Origin: Lonicera japonica
Lineage: Eukaryota; Streptophyta; Magnoliopsida; Dipsacales; Caprifoliaceae
NCBI GenBank assembly: GCA_021464415.1
Contig: CM038468.1
Location: 930,001-994,000 of the forward strand
Direction: 5' to 3'
DNA: 64,000 bases
The notes beneath the pieces are model-generated. The model was given only the letters and a program-made list of their open reading frames with translations, was not told where the DNA came from and did no database searches. The stretch's first letter is position 1. The number at the start of each line of letters is the position of its first letter. Position numbers and translations under genes: made by a program. This document shows positions 34,701 to 44,312 of this stretch, in pieces.

Positions 34701-35184
34701 GCATTTTCTCTTTTTTAAAAAAAAGGACTGTTGTGTAACTGTATAAATAATGCAGAAAACTTAAAAAAAAGTGTGGATTTTCGTTTGTTCAAGCCATGAG
34801 ATGACTTAAAAACTGCTGTGTAATTGCTGTGTGGATTTTTCAATGATTTAAGGACTTAAAAATAGCCTAAAATTTCAGAAGTGGCAATCCAGCTTCAGGC
34901 CGTGTGGTTTTCTGCCAATTCAGGCAGTCCAGTTCAACTCCTTTTTCTGCCAACAATGGTTTTGATGATTTAGTTTAAAAAAATTTAAAAGTCTCCTGCT
35001 TGTGTACATACATAGCCAAATTAACATGGTAGAACCAAAACCAAACAAAAATAGTACCAACAAATTATTCTAAAGCCATTCCATAATAAATAACCATTCT
35101 AACAATACAAAACGAGTCCATTATATTAGAAAAAAGTGATTAACAACACCAATTAATTCAATCCATTACATTACAAAAAATCCA

Positions 35185-35547
35185 CTATGCCATGATCTTT
35201 ATTGCTAAATAAGTAGACAATATTAAACACATTGCAGTTAATATCTTCCATAAAAAAAATTCATCCTTTGTGTTGACTTCACGAACAATTGACTGAGCCG
35301 ATGTGCCACATTCTTCTGATGTAGCAATGGTATTTGATGTTTGTCGAATCGAGGAGATCTTGCACCAACCCAAGAAACTACCGCACCGTTGCCTTTTGCA
35401 CGCGTAATAAATTCTACCACGATTCTTATTCTTATTTGAGAGTGTTATTTTCACATATGCTAATTCTCCGCAAAAGCATTCTTTGACCACAAATCGGACG
35501 TCAATTTCAATGCTTTTGTCACCCTCCATGATTGATGAAGAATCCAT
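35185..35547 (-). CDS. Small GRF-type zinc-finger protein with C-terminal membrane segment, inside the MULE
   Basis: An intact 120-codon frame on the strand opposite the transposase. A GRF zinc finger occupies about residues 22-62: C24-F-C26-G, then N-R-G-R-I-Y-Y-A-C50, then C55-GSFLGW. The last 20 or so residues (FLWKILTAMCLILSTYLAIK) are a hydrophobic, probable membrane-spanning tail. Short GRF proteins with a coiled or membrane tail are common in plants and of mostly unknown function. It lies between the transposase and the right TIR, which probably supplies its promoter, like the second gene of autonomous MuDR. It may be a second MULE gene or a captured host gene. No lesion seen. Confidence 0.75.
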   Translation of the reverse strand: MDSSSIMEGDKSIEIDVRFVVKECFCGELAYVKITLSNKNKNRGRIYYACKRQRCGSFLGWCKISSIRQTSNTIATSEECGTSAQSIVREVNTKDEFFLWKILTAMCLILSTYLAIKIMA

Positions 35548-35988
35548 TTTTTTCTACACCATGAAAGCAAGCAAGCAAACCATTTTAGATGAAAAAGTAC
35601 AAACAAAAATTGGAACCAGCTTCAGTTTTATACTCTATTTGTCCAATGGATTCATTCATTAAAAAAGTAGTTACATAGGTAGTGAAATTGAGACCCAACT
35701 GTTTGAGTATAATAGCTTCTACTAAATAAACCACCACATGATTAGTAATATTTGCTTAACATGGAGCTACTGGCACATATATACATGGTTAATGAAGAAT
35801 CCATTTGCTTCATAAAAAATGGAGCTACAGGCAAGTATCCATCTTTTCTACTAGCACACATATAAAATAAAAAAAATGAAAGCTTATTTTTCACTTCCTG
35901 ACTACCAAACGAAGGGGAAATAACATGGCATATTTTTCACTTCCTTAACATGGAGCTACTGGCATATATATATTTTTCACTTCCTTAC

Positions 35989-36632
35989 TCCCAACGAACA
36001 AAGTAGCTAATAATGGGTTCAATATTTTCAATAATTAATAGGTTCAATATTTTCAATAATTAATGGGTTCAAGAATTTCGAAATTCTAATTGGGTTTCAT
36101 ATGTTTAATAGAGCTGGAAAATCTTAATGGGTTTAATAATTTCGAAATTCTAATGATGTCCAATGGAGCTGGAAATTGTGAATGGGTTTGGGTTTAAGAA
36201 TTTCCAGCTCTAATCGGGTTCAATAAAACTCGAGATTCTTAGTGGGTTAAACAATTTCGAGCTCTTGAAAGCATTCTCTTTCGAGAAACAAACATATTCA
36301 AGGCCCTTCAATCAAACAACCTAAAGCCATAGATATGAAATGGAGTGCGGAACTTAGGTAGAGAAGAAAAACACTTACTTGAAACAAGAATATCAAGGCG
36401 AGGGAGAAAGAAAGTTGCAGCGCATTCGAGAGAGAGAAAGTTGCAGCGGCAATGGAGGAGAGAAGGAAGCTACAGGTGCAGGGGAGTGGGAGGAACTGAG
36501 AGCTGCTTCTGTCTTTGAGGAGAGGGAAAATTTGTCTAAGTGTTTTTTTTTTTTTAGACAGCTGTGCCTTTTTCACTTTGACCGTTGAAATATTCCTAAT
36601 CCGTAAGTTCCTGTCCGTATGGGAAAGGGACC
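35989..36632 (-). repeat. Right terminal inverted repeat of the MULE
   Basis: 644 bp, complementary to 32187-32834 with few differences. The right end lacks the terminal base pair present at the left end. The repeat would drive transcription of the GRF gene on the minus strand. Confidence 0.92.
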
Positions 36633-38380
36633 ATATATGTTTAATACAAAGTATATATTCCTTGTTATTGAGTATCCTTGGATGATTTATGCATGTATAA
36701 TTATTATGAAAACCATGCTAATTGATATTCGTGACTTATGCATGATTAAGCTATGATTCTACGATATGAAGTAAGATATGCCATCTAAGCTCCATGATTA
36801 CATGTTATTGATTCATATGGATGTTCTTTGGATGTATATGTGTTGGTTTGACAAGAAAGGGATTAATAAAGGATTTTGTATACATCAAAGAACATGGATG
36901 CGGACTTGATAGAGTTTATATAGCATATGTAGCTTCTATTTTCTATACGAGGCATTAGTTGGGACAAGATATGCCACTTTTCCTTGAATATACATGCTTG
37001 GTTTTTCCAAATGGATTTGTAAATGGGTTATGTATATGATAAGGAACATAGTTACATGATGAATGAAGTTTAAGTGGCATGTGTTGTTTTTAGTTGTCAT
37101 AAAGAGCATATATGCATGTTATGCACCACTATTGTGTCAACCGTAATCTTGAGGATTCTTCGGTAAGCTCGGATTCCCTTATGGCCTATCGGATGGGCGT
37201 ATATCTCTTATTATGATGCTGAAAGGTTATTATATATATCTCTATTCGGAGGCTACATGGAGGCTTATTTCTAATGGCAATTCATGAAAGCTTCATTTCT
37301 ATCTTGATATTGTCTTATTGGATACGATTGGTCGATTGATTTCTTAGTAATGATTATACTTGGTCATGGATGACCATGGTGATGTGAATTATGTATGAAC
37401 ATCTGTTTTCATGGTGTTTGTCGGGATGGAAAAATAGGCAGGGCTCGGTGCCCTTGGGTTAAAAAGCCCTAAACCCCTAGAAGATATTGTTTGGCTGCCA
37501 ATAAGCCACCGGCGAAAGACCTGGGAACCTTGGCATTGGCAACGCACCATGGATTTGATTCTTCTCTATAGAAGATGGACGGGTTGTTGTTCCACTTCCT
37601 GGGTACGATGATGATATGCCATTTTAAGACAACGAATTCTATGATGAGATTTCAGTTCAGGTTCTCGTCGACAGAAATTGTGACTACGTTATATGTTCTT
37701 AGAAAGAATGAATTCTATATAGCCATATTGGCTTGGTTTCTCATCGACATGCATCGTCAAGATTCGGAAATTGGTTGACACAAAGGGAGGTAACATGCAT
37801 ATGCATGAGTACGCATCATCATGAATTAGTTATATTTTGTGATATGATACAAATAACGTTTCGATTATATGATGAAAAGGTCTACTTGGTTTACAATAAT
37901 ATGTTAGGGAATGTTTTCAAAACTTTCCCCTTATACTTTCCCCCTTACTGAGTGATATGCTCACCCCGTTTTTCTAAAACCTTACAGGTAGCCCAGGAGT
38001 CCAACGAGGTCAGGGACAGGATGGGATCGGGAACGAGTTAGTGGCTCTGATACAGATGTACTTTTGTTATGGATATGTTTTCACGGGCAGCCATGGCTAG
38101 CCCGTAGTGATATATATTAGTTTGGACTTACTTGATTGGTTTTGTGTAACGACTATATGCATGTATGCATGTTTATGTATAGTACCATTATCATCAGTAT
38201 GATTATGAAGTTGTTGTTTGACACGCATGATATTACTGCTTGTATTTCTCTATACATTTACATATATACCCATTTTAGTAAATCTAAGATGGGTTAGTAG
38301 CACTCCAGGTCTTAATTACGGGTGTTGTCATGTAGTTTAAGGCGGGGGCGTTACATAAGATGACATCCCACTAAGACCTG

Positions 38381-38392
38381 CCTCTGATACTA
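38381..38392 (-). other. Primer-binding-like site of the endogenous caulimovirid
   Basis: On the minus strand the sequence reads tagtatcagagg, close to the TGGTATCAGAGC complement of the initiator methionine tRNA used by caulimovirids. It lies upstream of the movement protein once the solo LTR is removed (about 265 bp between). A related tctgatactaaata motif recurs at 38458, on the edge of repeat C. Confidence 0.55.
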
Positions 38393-38492
38393 AATAAAAG
38401 GGAAATAAACAAATCGATTAAAGAACAAGTATAATCTTAATTTGAGAATAAGAGAAATCTGATACTAAATAAAACCAAACATACTTGCATTT

Positions 38493-39130
38493 AGAAATTA
38501 ATTTTAGCATTATCCTAAAAAAGGACTAGTATAAGCTTAATTTGAGAATAAAATAAATTAATTTCCCTTACGGCATTAATTTTAATTTTTAATCTTAACC
38601 AATTTTAAAAATATAATTATATGCGTATTATTCAAATAGTGGTAGAGTAAAGTAAGTCTATCTAATTTCACTTCCATCATAATTAAGTCTATCTATATAG
38701 GGCGGACTCTTTCTTTTTTATTTTATAATTCAAAAAAGTATAAGGTGCTAAATAGCTTAAGTTCTAGTTCACGTAAATTATGTCCATTTATCTCAACTCT
38801 GTTGAAATATAACATGTTTTTTAAAATACCCTGATGATACAATCTAATTGCAACTACCAAAAAAGAAAATAATGAGTTGAGGTTTATACATATAGTATAT
38901 GGTATAGTAAACATGGTAGATATTAATTATTTTTTTCAAATAAATATGTTTTTAATCAAATTTAGTTTCAAGTAATCATATTTTTTGATATATTGACTTC
39001 AAATTGGTAAAAACTCTAAAATCATTTATTGATTTCTTATAAATAAAGTTAATCCCAACATAATCTATTTATATATTTTCATTAGTACTTTTTGGATTTT
39101 TTAAATTTAAAAATTATTAATTACAAATAA
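38493..39130. repeat. Direct repeat C, right copy
   Basis: 638 bp, same orientation as 22129-22800. The two copies bracket the endogenous virus. A short extra copy of its motif (agtataatcttaatttgaga) lies just outside at 38428-38447. Confidence 0.85.
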
Positions 39131-39451
39131 GATAAACGTATGCCAAGAGAATAATTGAGTAAATTTAAATTAATATGTTTACATTTAGATAAGTTTAAAT
39201 TAGTACATTTGCATTTGGATCAACATAACATTTAAACAATTAGAATTATTTTTCAGAGAAAATGAACTATTATTATTTTATTTGGAAAAATAATAAATTT
39301 AATATTTGATGTTCTAAGTTTTGGATATGCCTTTATCACCTACAATTAACTTATTTATTAATTTTTCTATCCTTTCTCGGAATTAATTATATTTTCTTCT
39401 TCAAATAAACTAATATTTATTTTCTTCTACAATTAACTGATATTATAAATA
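39131..39451. other. AT-rich intergenic DNA
   Basis: No coding or repeat structure recognised apart from the TSD of the next element at its end. Confidence 0.4.
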
Positions 39452-40263
39452 GGGTGCTGGTAAAAGTACCCTGATAAGTTAGTTTGGACACCCTTTTATA
39501 TAAAAGAAAAAAAAATCATTATAATTTGTGCATTTTTTGAAGGCACCCTTATTCAAGATATGGCTTTATTCAACCAACAAAAACAAACTGGCCAAAATAC
39601 TTTTGCAGCGCTTCTACCGTTGATTAGTCGGAGAGCCTCTACCGTTGATTAGTCAGAGACCATTAACCACCTGCCTGGCTTCTTGTTGATTCTCTTGATG
39701 TATGAGAGAGCTATAAATAAAGAGATCTGTTTTGCGTCATTGGAAATTATTACTTGCTTGTTGCTTTGCTGAATCTGTGTTTGTTTTTTGGTCTAGTGTT
39801 GTTGACACTAAAGAAAATACCGAGTAATATTTGACGGGAAAATGAACACAAAATATATATATACTCACATATCTATCTGAATAATTCTTACATGTGGACT
39901 TAGTACATCGAAATTTTGCTCTTGATTCTTGAATTTACTTATAAAAGAATATATTGCTCTTGATTCTTGAATTTACTGTACATCAAAATTTTCAAACCCA
40001 TTCTACTACAATTTAGTCTATTGTTTGGAGGGTTTATAAGTTGCAGGCAATCCAAATTATGTATCTTTTCATTAACTTTTGCATAGTGTTTTTGCAATCA
40101 AGTATAAGGACTTATCAATATTTAGATCAAGTTTATGTTGTAGGCATGATTTTGATAGGGTGCTTTTATTGTCATGGGTGTTCAAACAAAATTAAAAATT
40201 ATCCACGGGTGCTTTGAAAAAAGGTGTTGAAACTATTTTTTTAGGGTGCTTTTACTAGCACGC
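39452..40263. mobile_element. Mutator-type MITE, 812 bp, 9-bp TSD
   Basis: TSD ttataaata at 39443-39451 and 40264-40272. Ends are GGGTGCTGGTAAAAGTACCC and, reverse-complemented, GCGTGCTAGTAAAAGCACCC; the similarity extends for about 100 bp. The interior has a duplicated ctaccgttgattagtc motif (39608-39660). No coding region. Confidence 0.9.
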
Positions 40264-40272
40264 TTATAAATA

Positions 40273-41520
40273 TCACTACTTTAATCCAAAGAGATAAATA
40301 AATAAATAAATTCGTAAATTCTTAATTTTTTTAATGATTAAAAATGTAGTTGTTAATGTATATATATGATACGATGCCCTTTGTGTTTAATTTTTAGAAA
40401 TAAAGAGGTGTTAAAAAATAAAAATTTTACATTCTAGAAAATTAATTTTTACTATTTATAATAACAAAATATAAATAAATTTGAGAACATATAAATAATT
40501 TTGAGTAATTGAAACTAACATTGAATTTAATATAACTAAATGTTAAAATATTAAAAAATAATTTATATTGATAGTAAAAACTACTTATACATGCCTATAA
40601 TCGAATAATGGTAGGGAAAAATATAACTAAGTTGACTTTTAGTAATAAAATTATTCATACATACCTAATATTCTAAACAAAACTAAATTTTAATTTAAGC
40701 TATTCGATTGTTTTTTTTATTTATTAAGGTTTTAAACACTTTAATAGTAATTAGGTAATTAACAAATACTTGTTTATTTATCATAGAAATATGTTACATA
40801 AATCGAAATTAATTAGGAGTTAAATACTTTTTTAGTTCATCAGATAAATTAAAATTAATTAGGAGATAAAATATATGTTTAGTTATCATATAAATGTGTG
40901 AGCCGTCAAATTAAAATATAAAGAATCAAACTAAATCTTAGCCAATAGTTAGGAACATAAGTTAAGAGTCTTTCAGCCGTTGAATAAAAACATAAAGATT
41001 CAAATTAAATCCGAGCAGCCGCTTAAAAGCATAAGATTAAAGAGACACATAATATTAGCACTAAGAGTTGTGTAACGATGGTTAGTGGTCGGTTTTGGGG
41101 TAAGTTTTGCCAAATTCAACCCCAACCTGTCTAAAAATATAACAATTCTGACATTAATTTAAGGTTGAAGAGAGTTTTAACTATAATAGTTTGAAGACGC
41201 CGCATTTATTATATGACTGAATCTATCCAGCTTTGACATGCGGTATTATTATATATTTTTAAACATCTCCACGGGGGTCGTCAAGGCCCTAGAAAGACTG
41301 TTCTCCTTCACTAAATATATGTGTTTGTTTGAATTCAACATGCTATAGTTACATGTACTTAAACTGGACATAACCCAAATTGTATTTATGTTTATAATAT
41401 ACCCATGCTTACGGCAATTAAAAAAATAAAAATTATTGGGTCTTAGGGCCATGGTTGGTCAAAAACTTGTTGGGATGGATATTTTGTCATCCTAAATCCT
41501 AATTGCTATTGCTAAGATAG
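40273..41520. other. AT-rich intergenic DNA with decayed tandem repeats
   Basis: No gene recognised. At about 40800-41030 there are imperfect direct repeats (aattaattaggag..aaata and ataaagattcaaa..taaatc types). The minus-strand open frame at 41249-41452 shows no recognisable domain. Confidence 0.4.
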
Positions 41521-41955
41521 TTTTATTTGTTATCGAACCAAATTTATATTTCATTAATCATGCTTAAGGACAATAAATTTCTTTAATAAAATTCTTTTTG
41601 CTTTCACAATAATACTAATCTATTTTTGTATATACAATTTGTAAACTTTAAAAAAAAATCATAAATAAATTAGTGTCCTTAGAAAAAATGAACTTTAAAT
41701 GTTGTTAAATTAAAACTTATTATATTTTGAAGTTTTAGAAAAAAGTTGGAGAGAGACAGAAAGTTGACGTGATAGTGCAAATAAGATGTGAATATGCATT
41801 ACTATTACTCAACGCATACCTTTATAGATAATCTACATGTTAATTTGTTAAATATTATGGGGATGCTAAAAATATAGAAAAACTATAATTTATAATTAAA
41901 CAAAATAGGAATATATAGTAGTACTGGAGATGATATTATATAAATAATTTACATA
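41521..41955. repeat. Segmental duplication block A, second copy
   Basis: Matches 20714-21165 in the same orientation with moderate divergence, then joins directly to a short inverted copy of the site flanking the hAT element at 21421. Confidence 0.8.
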
Positions 41956-41956
41956 T

Positions 41957-42014
41957 ATTAATAAATCAGGTCAGTCTTAATATAGCAGGATTCTTTATGT
42001 TTATGTTCCCAACT
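41957..42014. repeat. Inverted paralog of the hAT insertion site (empty site)
   Basis: The reverse complement of this stretch reads agttgggaacataaacataa, then through taagac into tgacctgatttattaat. It corresponds to 21380-21420 joined directly to 21941-21960, without the 512-bp hAT element and with one copy of the target site. Confidence 0.85.
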
Positions 42015-42545
42015 TGTACCAAAAAATAACTGCCACATCCTCATCACATTTAATATAATAGAAGATAGATATTTCAAAAGCACATATATCAGTGTAGCAA
42101 GTACATAAACAAAGTACTCCCTCGGTCTCAAATTATGAGTCCGTGTCCTATTTAGGACATAGTCAATGTACAAATCTTACAATAGTACATATATTCGATT
42201 CTTGACCATTGATTAGGTTGAATTATGTTACAATAGTACATATATTCGATTCTTGACTATTGATTAGGTTGAATTATGTTTTTCTTCCTTTCTTAACTTG
42301 GACAGTATTGATGTACACTAATTTTTAGGGGGCTGTTACATATCTTAATTTTGGCTGATGAATCAGTAGAAGATTCTGCCATTTAGACCGATTCCAGATA
42401 TCTTGCCACATTGCTATTGACTCGTGACATTCAGATACCTTCTGTGAAAACTTGTTTGAAACATTTACATCATGCAAAACAAACTTGTTTTTAACAATTT
42501 TTTCAAAATTCTTGCAGTAATTTTTTTCTCTCTATTTTCTGTTTT
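42015..42545. other. Intergenic DNA with a Stowaway-like end and tandem repeat
   Basis: The sequence tactccctcggtctcaaatt at 42115 resembles one Stowaway end; no matching right end was found. Two 51-bp tandem copies (42177-42227 and 42228-42278, unit with acatatattcgattcttgac) follow. No gene. Confidence 0.5.
42177..42278. repeat. Tandem duplication of 51 bp
   Basis: Two adjacent, nearly identical copies (accattgattaggttg and actattgattaggttg). The near identity suggests a recent event. Confidence 0.9.
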
Positions 42546-43295
42546 GGGTGCGTTTGACAAAAAAAGATGGACAATAATTGAAAACACTATTATTGTTTAC
42601 GAGAAGTGAGGAAAATAGATAAGTCATTGGGTGAATTGTTCAATTACTTTTTGGGTTTTCCTTGGAATAAGATTCTTAGTGTTCCTTTTGGTTCGTTCTT
42701 GTAATCCTGAATTGGTATTTATGTCAAGGGCTTAAATGATAAGTTAATTAGGGTCAAACTTTTCATGTGAAATTACCATTTTGGGTTTTAGGAATGATCA
42801 AAAGCTCGAACTATACAAGCATTTAAGGTGGTGGGTAAGAAAAAAATTCCGTGCAATCAAGGAAAAGATGGAGAAAAAATCACCAAATCACTCAACTCTT
42901 TTTCCAACTTCTCATAAAAATTAGTAGTATTTTAAATTGTTTTCCAACTTTTTATCTGTTGAATAGTATGATATACATTGTTGCTCACTGCCTAATAGCT
43001 TAGGCTTTTTCGGCTGAGATGGTTTTTAACTTCATATCAGAGCTCAGATTTTGTAAGGTCTCAAATTCGAATCATCCCGCTTGCATTTATTTCCCCCTTT
43101 TGTATTTGTGCACAAAGTGCACCTCGAATTGTTTGTGCATAAATTGCACCTCGAACTAATTTGTCTCTCCACATTCGAGCGAGTGAGGGTCGCACGTGAG
43201 AAAGAGTGTTGAAGAGTATGATATATATTGTCGACCCACTACCTAACAATTTAAGCTTTTTGGTGAGATGGTTTCTAACTTTATCAAACATACCC
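42546..43295. mobile_element. Possible TIR element interrupted by the TRIM
   Basis: Ends are GGGTGCGTTTGAC and, reverse-complemented, GGGTATGTTTGATAA. No clear TSD. Without the 324-bp TRIM and its TSD copy it would be about 420 bp. Modest evidence. Confidence 0.4.
42957..43280 (+). mobile_element. TRIM retrotransposon, 324 bp, 5-bp TSD
   Basis: TSD ttatc at 42952-42956 and 43281-43285. The terminal direct repeats are 42957-43031 and 43207-43280, starting tgttgaa.agtatgatata. Directly inside the left repeat, tcatatcagagctcag matches the PBS for initiator methionine tRNA (TATCAGAGC). A purine-rich tract, gagaaagag, precedes the right repeat. Repeats of about 75 bp are at the small end for TRIMs. 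No coding capacity. Confidence 0.82.
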
Positions 43296-43339
43296 TAATA
43301 TATAAAACTTCCAATGCAGATTTTAACTCTTGGATCAGA

Positions 43340-44257
43340 TAAGGATGGCAACGGGTCGGGTTCGGAGCGGGTTTGGCAAAATAATCCGCCCCGAACCCGA
43401 TGCGGGTTTATTTTTTGGAACCCAAACCCGCTCCGTGTTTATGCTTTAAAACCCGAACCAGCCCCGCCCCGCCCCGAATATATATTCCCCATAAATATTT
43501 ATATTCACGAATTAACATTAACAAAATCAAATTTGTTCATGAATAGATTTAAGGAATTAGATTTATAAAAATAAAGACATGAAAAGACTATATAAGAATG
43601 GATAAAGCTAGGGATTCTTAAAAGGCTATATATATATTTAATATTAATATGAGGAAGGATCTAAAGAGGACCATTTATTTGGTCCTTAAATGCGGACCAA
43701 TCATTTTGAGGGAGTAAACGGATGAATTTTTTTATGAACCTTGGTGAGGATGATCTCCATTATTATTAAATCATCTCCACCAAATTTTATCAAAAAATTT
43801 AACCGGAAAGTGAGTTAACTAAATATCTTAAATTTTAACGGCCAGAAACGCACATATATATCAATTTTTTAGTAAACCCTCTTCCCGATTGATTTTTTCG
43901 ATGAAATTTGGTGGAGGTGATCTATTAATCATGAAGATCATCTTCACCAAGTTTCATCAAAAAATTCATTTATTTACCCTCTCAAAATAATTGGTCCGCA
44001 TTTAAGGACCAAAAGATTGGTCATCTTAAGATCCTTTCCCAATATTAATATATATATATATATATATATTTTTAATATATAAGTATGCTGGTCGGGTCGG
44101 GTTTTAAAGTGCCAAAACCCTAACCCGCCCCAAACCCAGTCCGAGTTCCTTAGAAACCCGAACCTGACCTTGGCTCAAAAAAACCCGACCCGAACCCGCT
44201 CCATCCGGGTTGGGTCAGGTCGGAAACCCACCAGGTTGGGTTTTTTTGCCATCCCTA
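43340..44257. mobile_element. hAT-type MITE, 918 bp including a nested element, 8-bp TSD
   Basis: TSD ggatcaga at 43332-43339 and 44258-44265. Ends are TAAGGATGGCAACGGGTCGG and, reverse-complemented, TAGGGATGGCAAAAAAACCC. The interior has repeated cgaacccg/cgggttcgg motifs in both orientations. Without the nested Mutator MITE it is about 517 bp. Confidence 0.9.
43650..44041. mobile_element. Mutator-type MITE, 392 bp, 9-bp TSD, nested in the hAT element
   Basis: TSD atattaata at 43641-43649 and 44042-44050. The inverted repeats are about 115 bp, with the shared core ggtccttaaatgcggaccaa. It inserted after the hAT element around it. Confidence 0.88.
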
Positions 44258-44312
44258 GGATCAGAATTATATACATAGGAATCAAATGAAAATATTTGCC
44301 TTTTGGGTGCAG

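Larger units (their letters stand above)
32187..36632 (+). mobile_element. Mutator-like element (MULE), 4446 bp, 11-bp TSD, long TIRs
   Basis: The TSD atatatgttta is at 32176-32186 and 36633-36643. The terminal inverted repeats are about 645 bp (32187-32834 and 35989-36632) and nearly identical, starting ggtccctttcccatacgg. The element encodes a FAR1-type transposase on the plus strand (32912-34700, broken) and a GRF zinc-finger protein on the minus strand (35547-35185). The similarity of the two repeats argues for fairly recent insertion. It sits inside the solo LTR, so it is the youngest layer of this nest. Confidence 0.92.
31088..38355. mobile_element. Solo LTR of a Ty3-type retrotransposon (about 2.8 kb without the nested MULE)
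   Basis: The 5-bp TSD taaga is at 31083-31087 and 38356-38360. The ends are TGTAATACCCCGTAC and GGGGGCGTTACA, i.e. TG..CA with the TGTAAYRCCCC start common in plant Ty3/Gypsy LTRs. After removing the MULE (32187-36632 and one 11-bp TSD copy) about 2.8 kb remains without gag or pol, so it is best read as a long solo LTR left by recombination; Tekay/Del-type LTRs reach this size. It interrupts the viral leader between the primer site and the movement protein. It contains two hairpins at 31610-31707. Confidence 0.75.
23532..38402 (-). mobile_element. Endogenous caulimovirid (pararetrovirus) copy, decayed and interrupted
   Basis: Read on the minus strand the order is primer-binding-like site (38392-38381), movement protein (30847-30185), a spacer coding region, coat-type zinc knuckle (28782-28075), protease (near 27400), reverse transcriptase (27042-26050), RNase H (26060-24940, interrupted) and a second-ORF region (24876-23583). 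A 30K movement protein upstream of the coat region separates Caulimoviridae from LTR retrotransposons, and no integrase was seen. The layout fits petuvirus- or florendovirus-type endogenous viruses. Every region has in-frame stops or frameshifts, so it is a fossil. Later insertions are a hAT element (25234-25931) and a solo LTR (31088-38355, itself holding a MULE). Outer limits are approximate. Confidence 0.85.
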
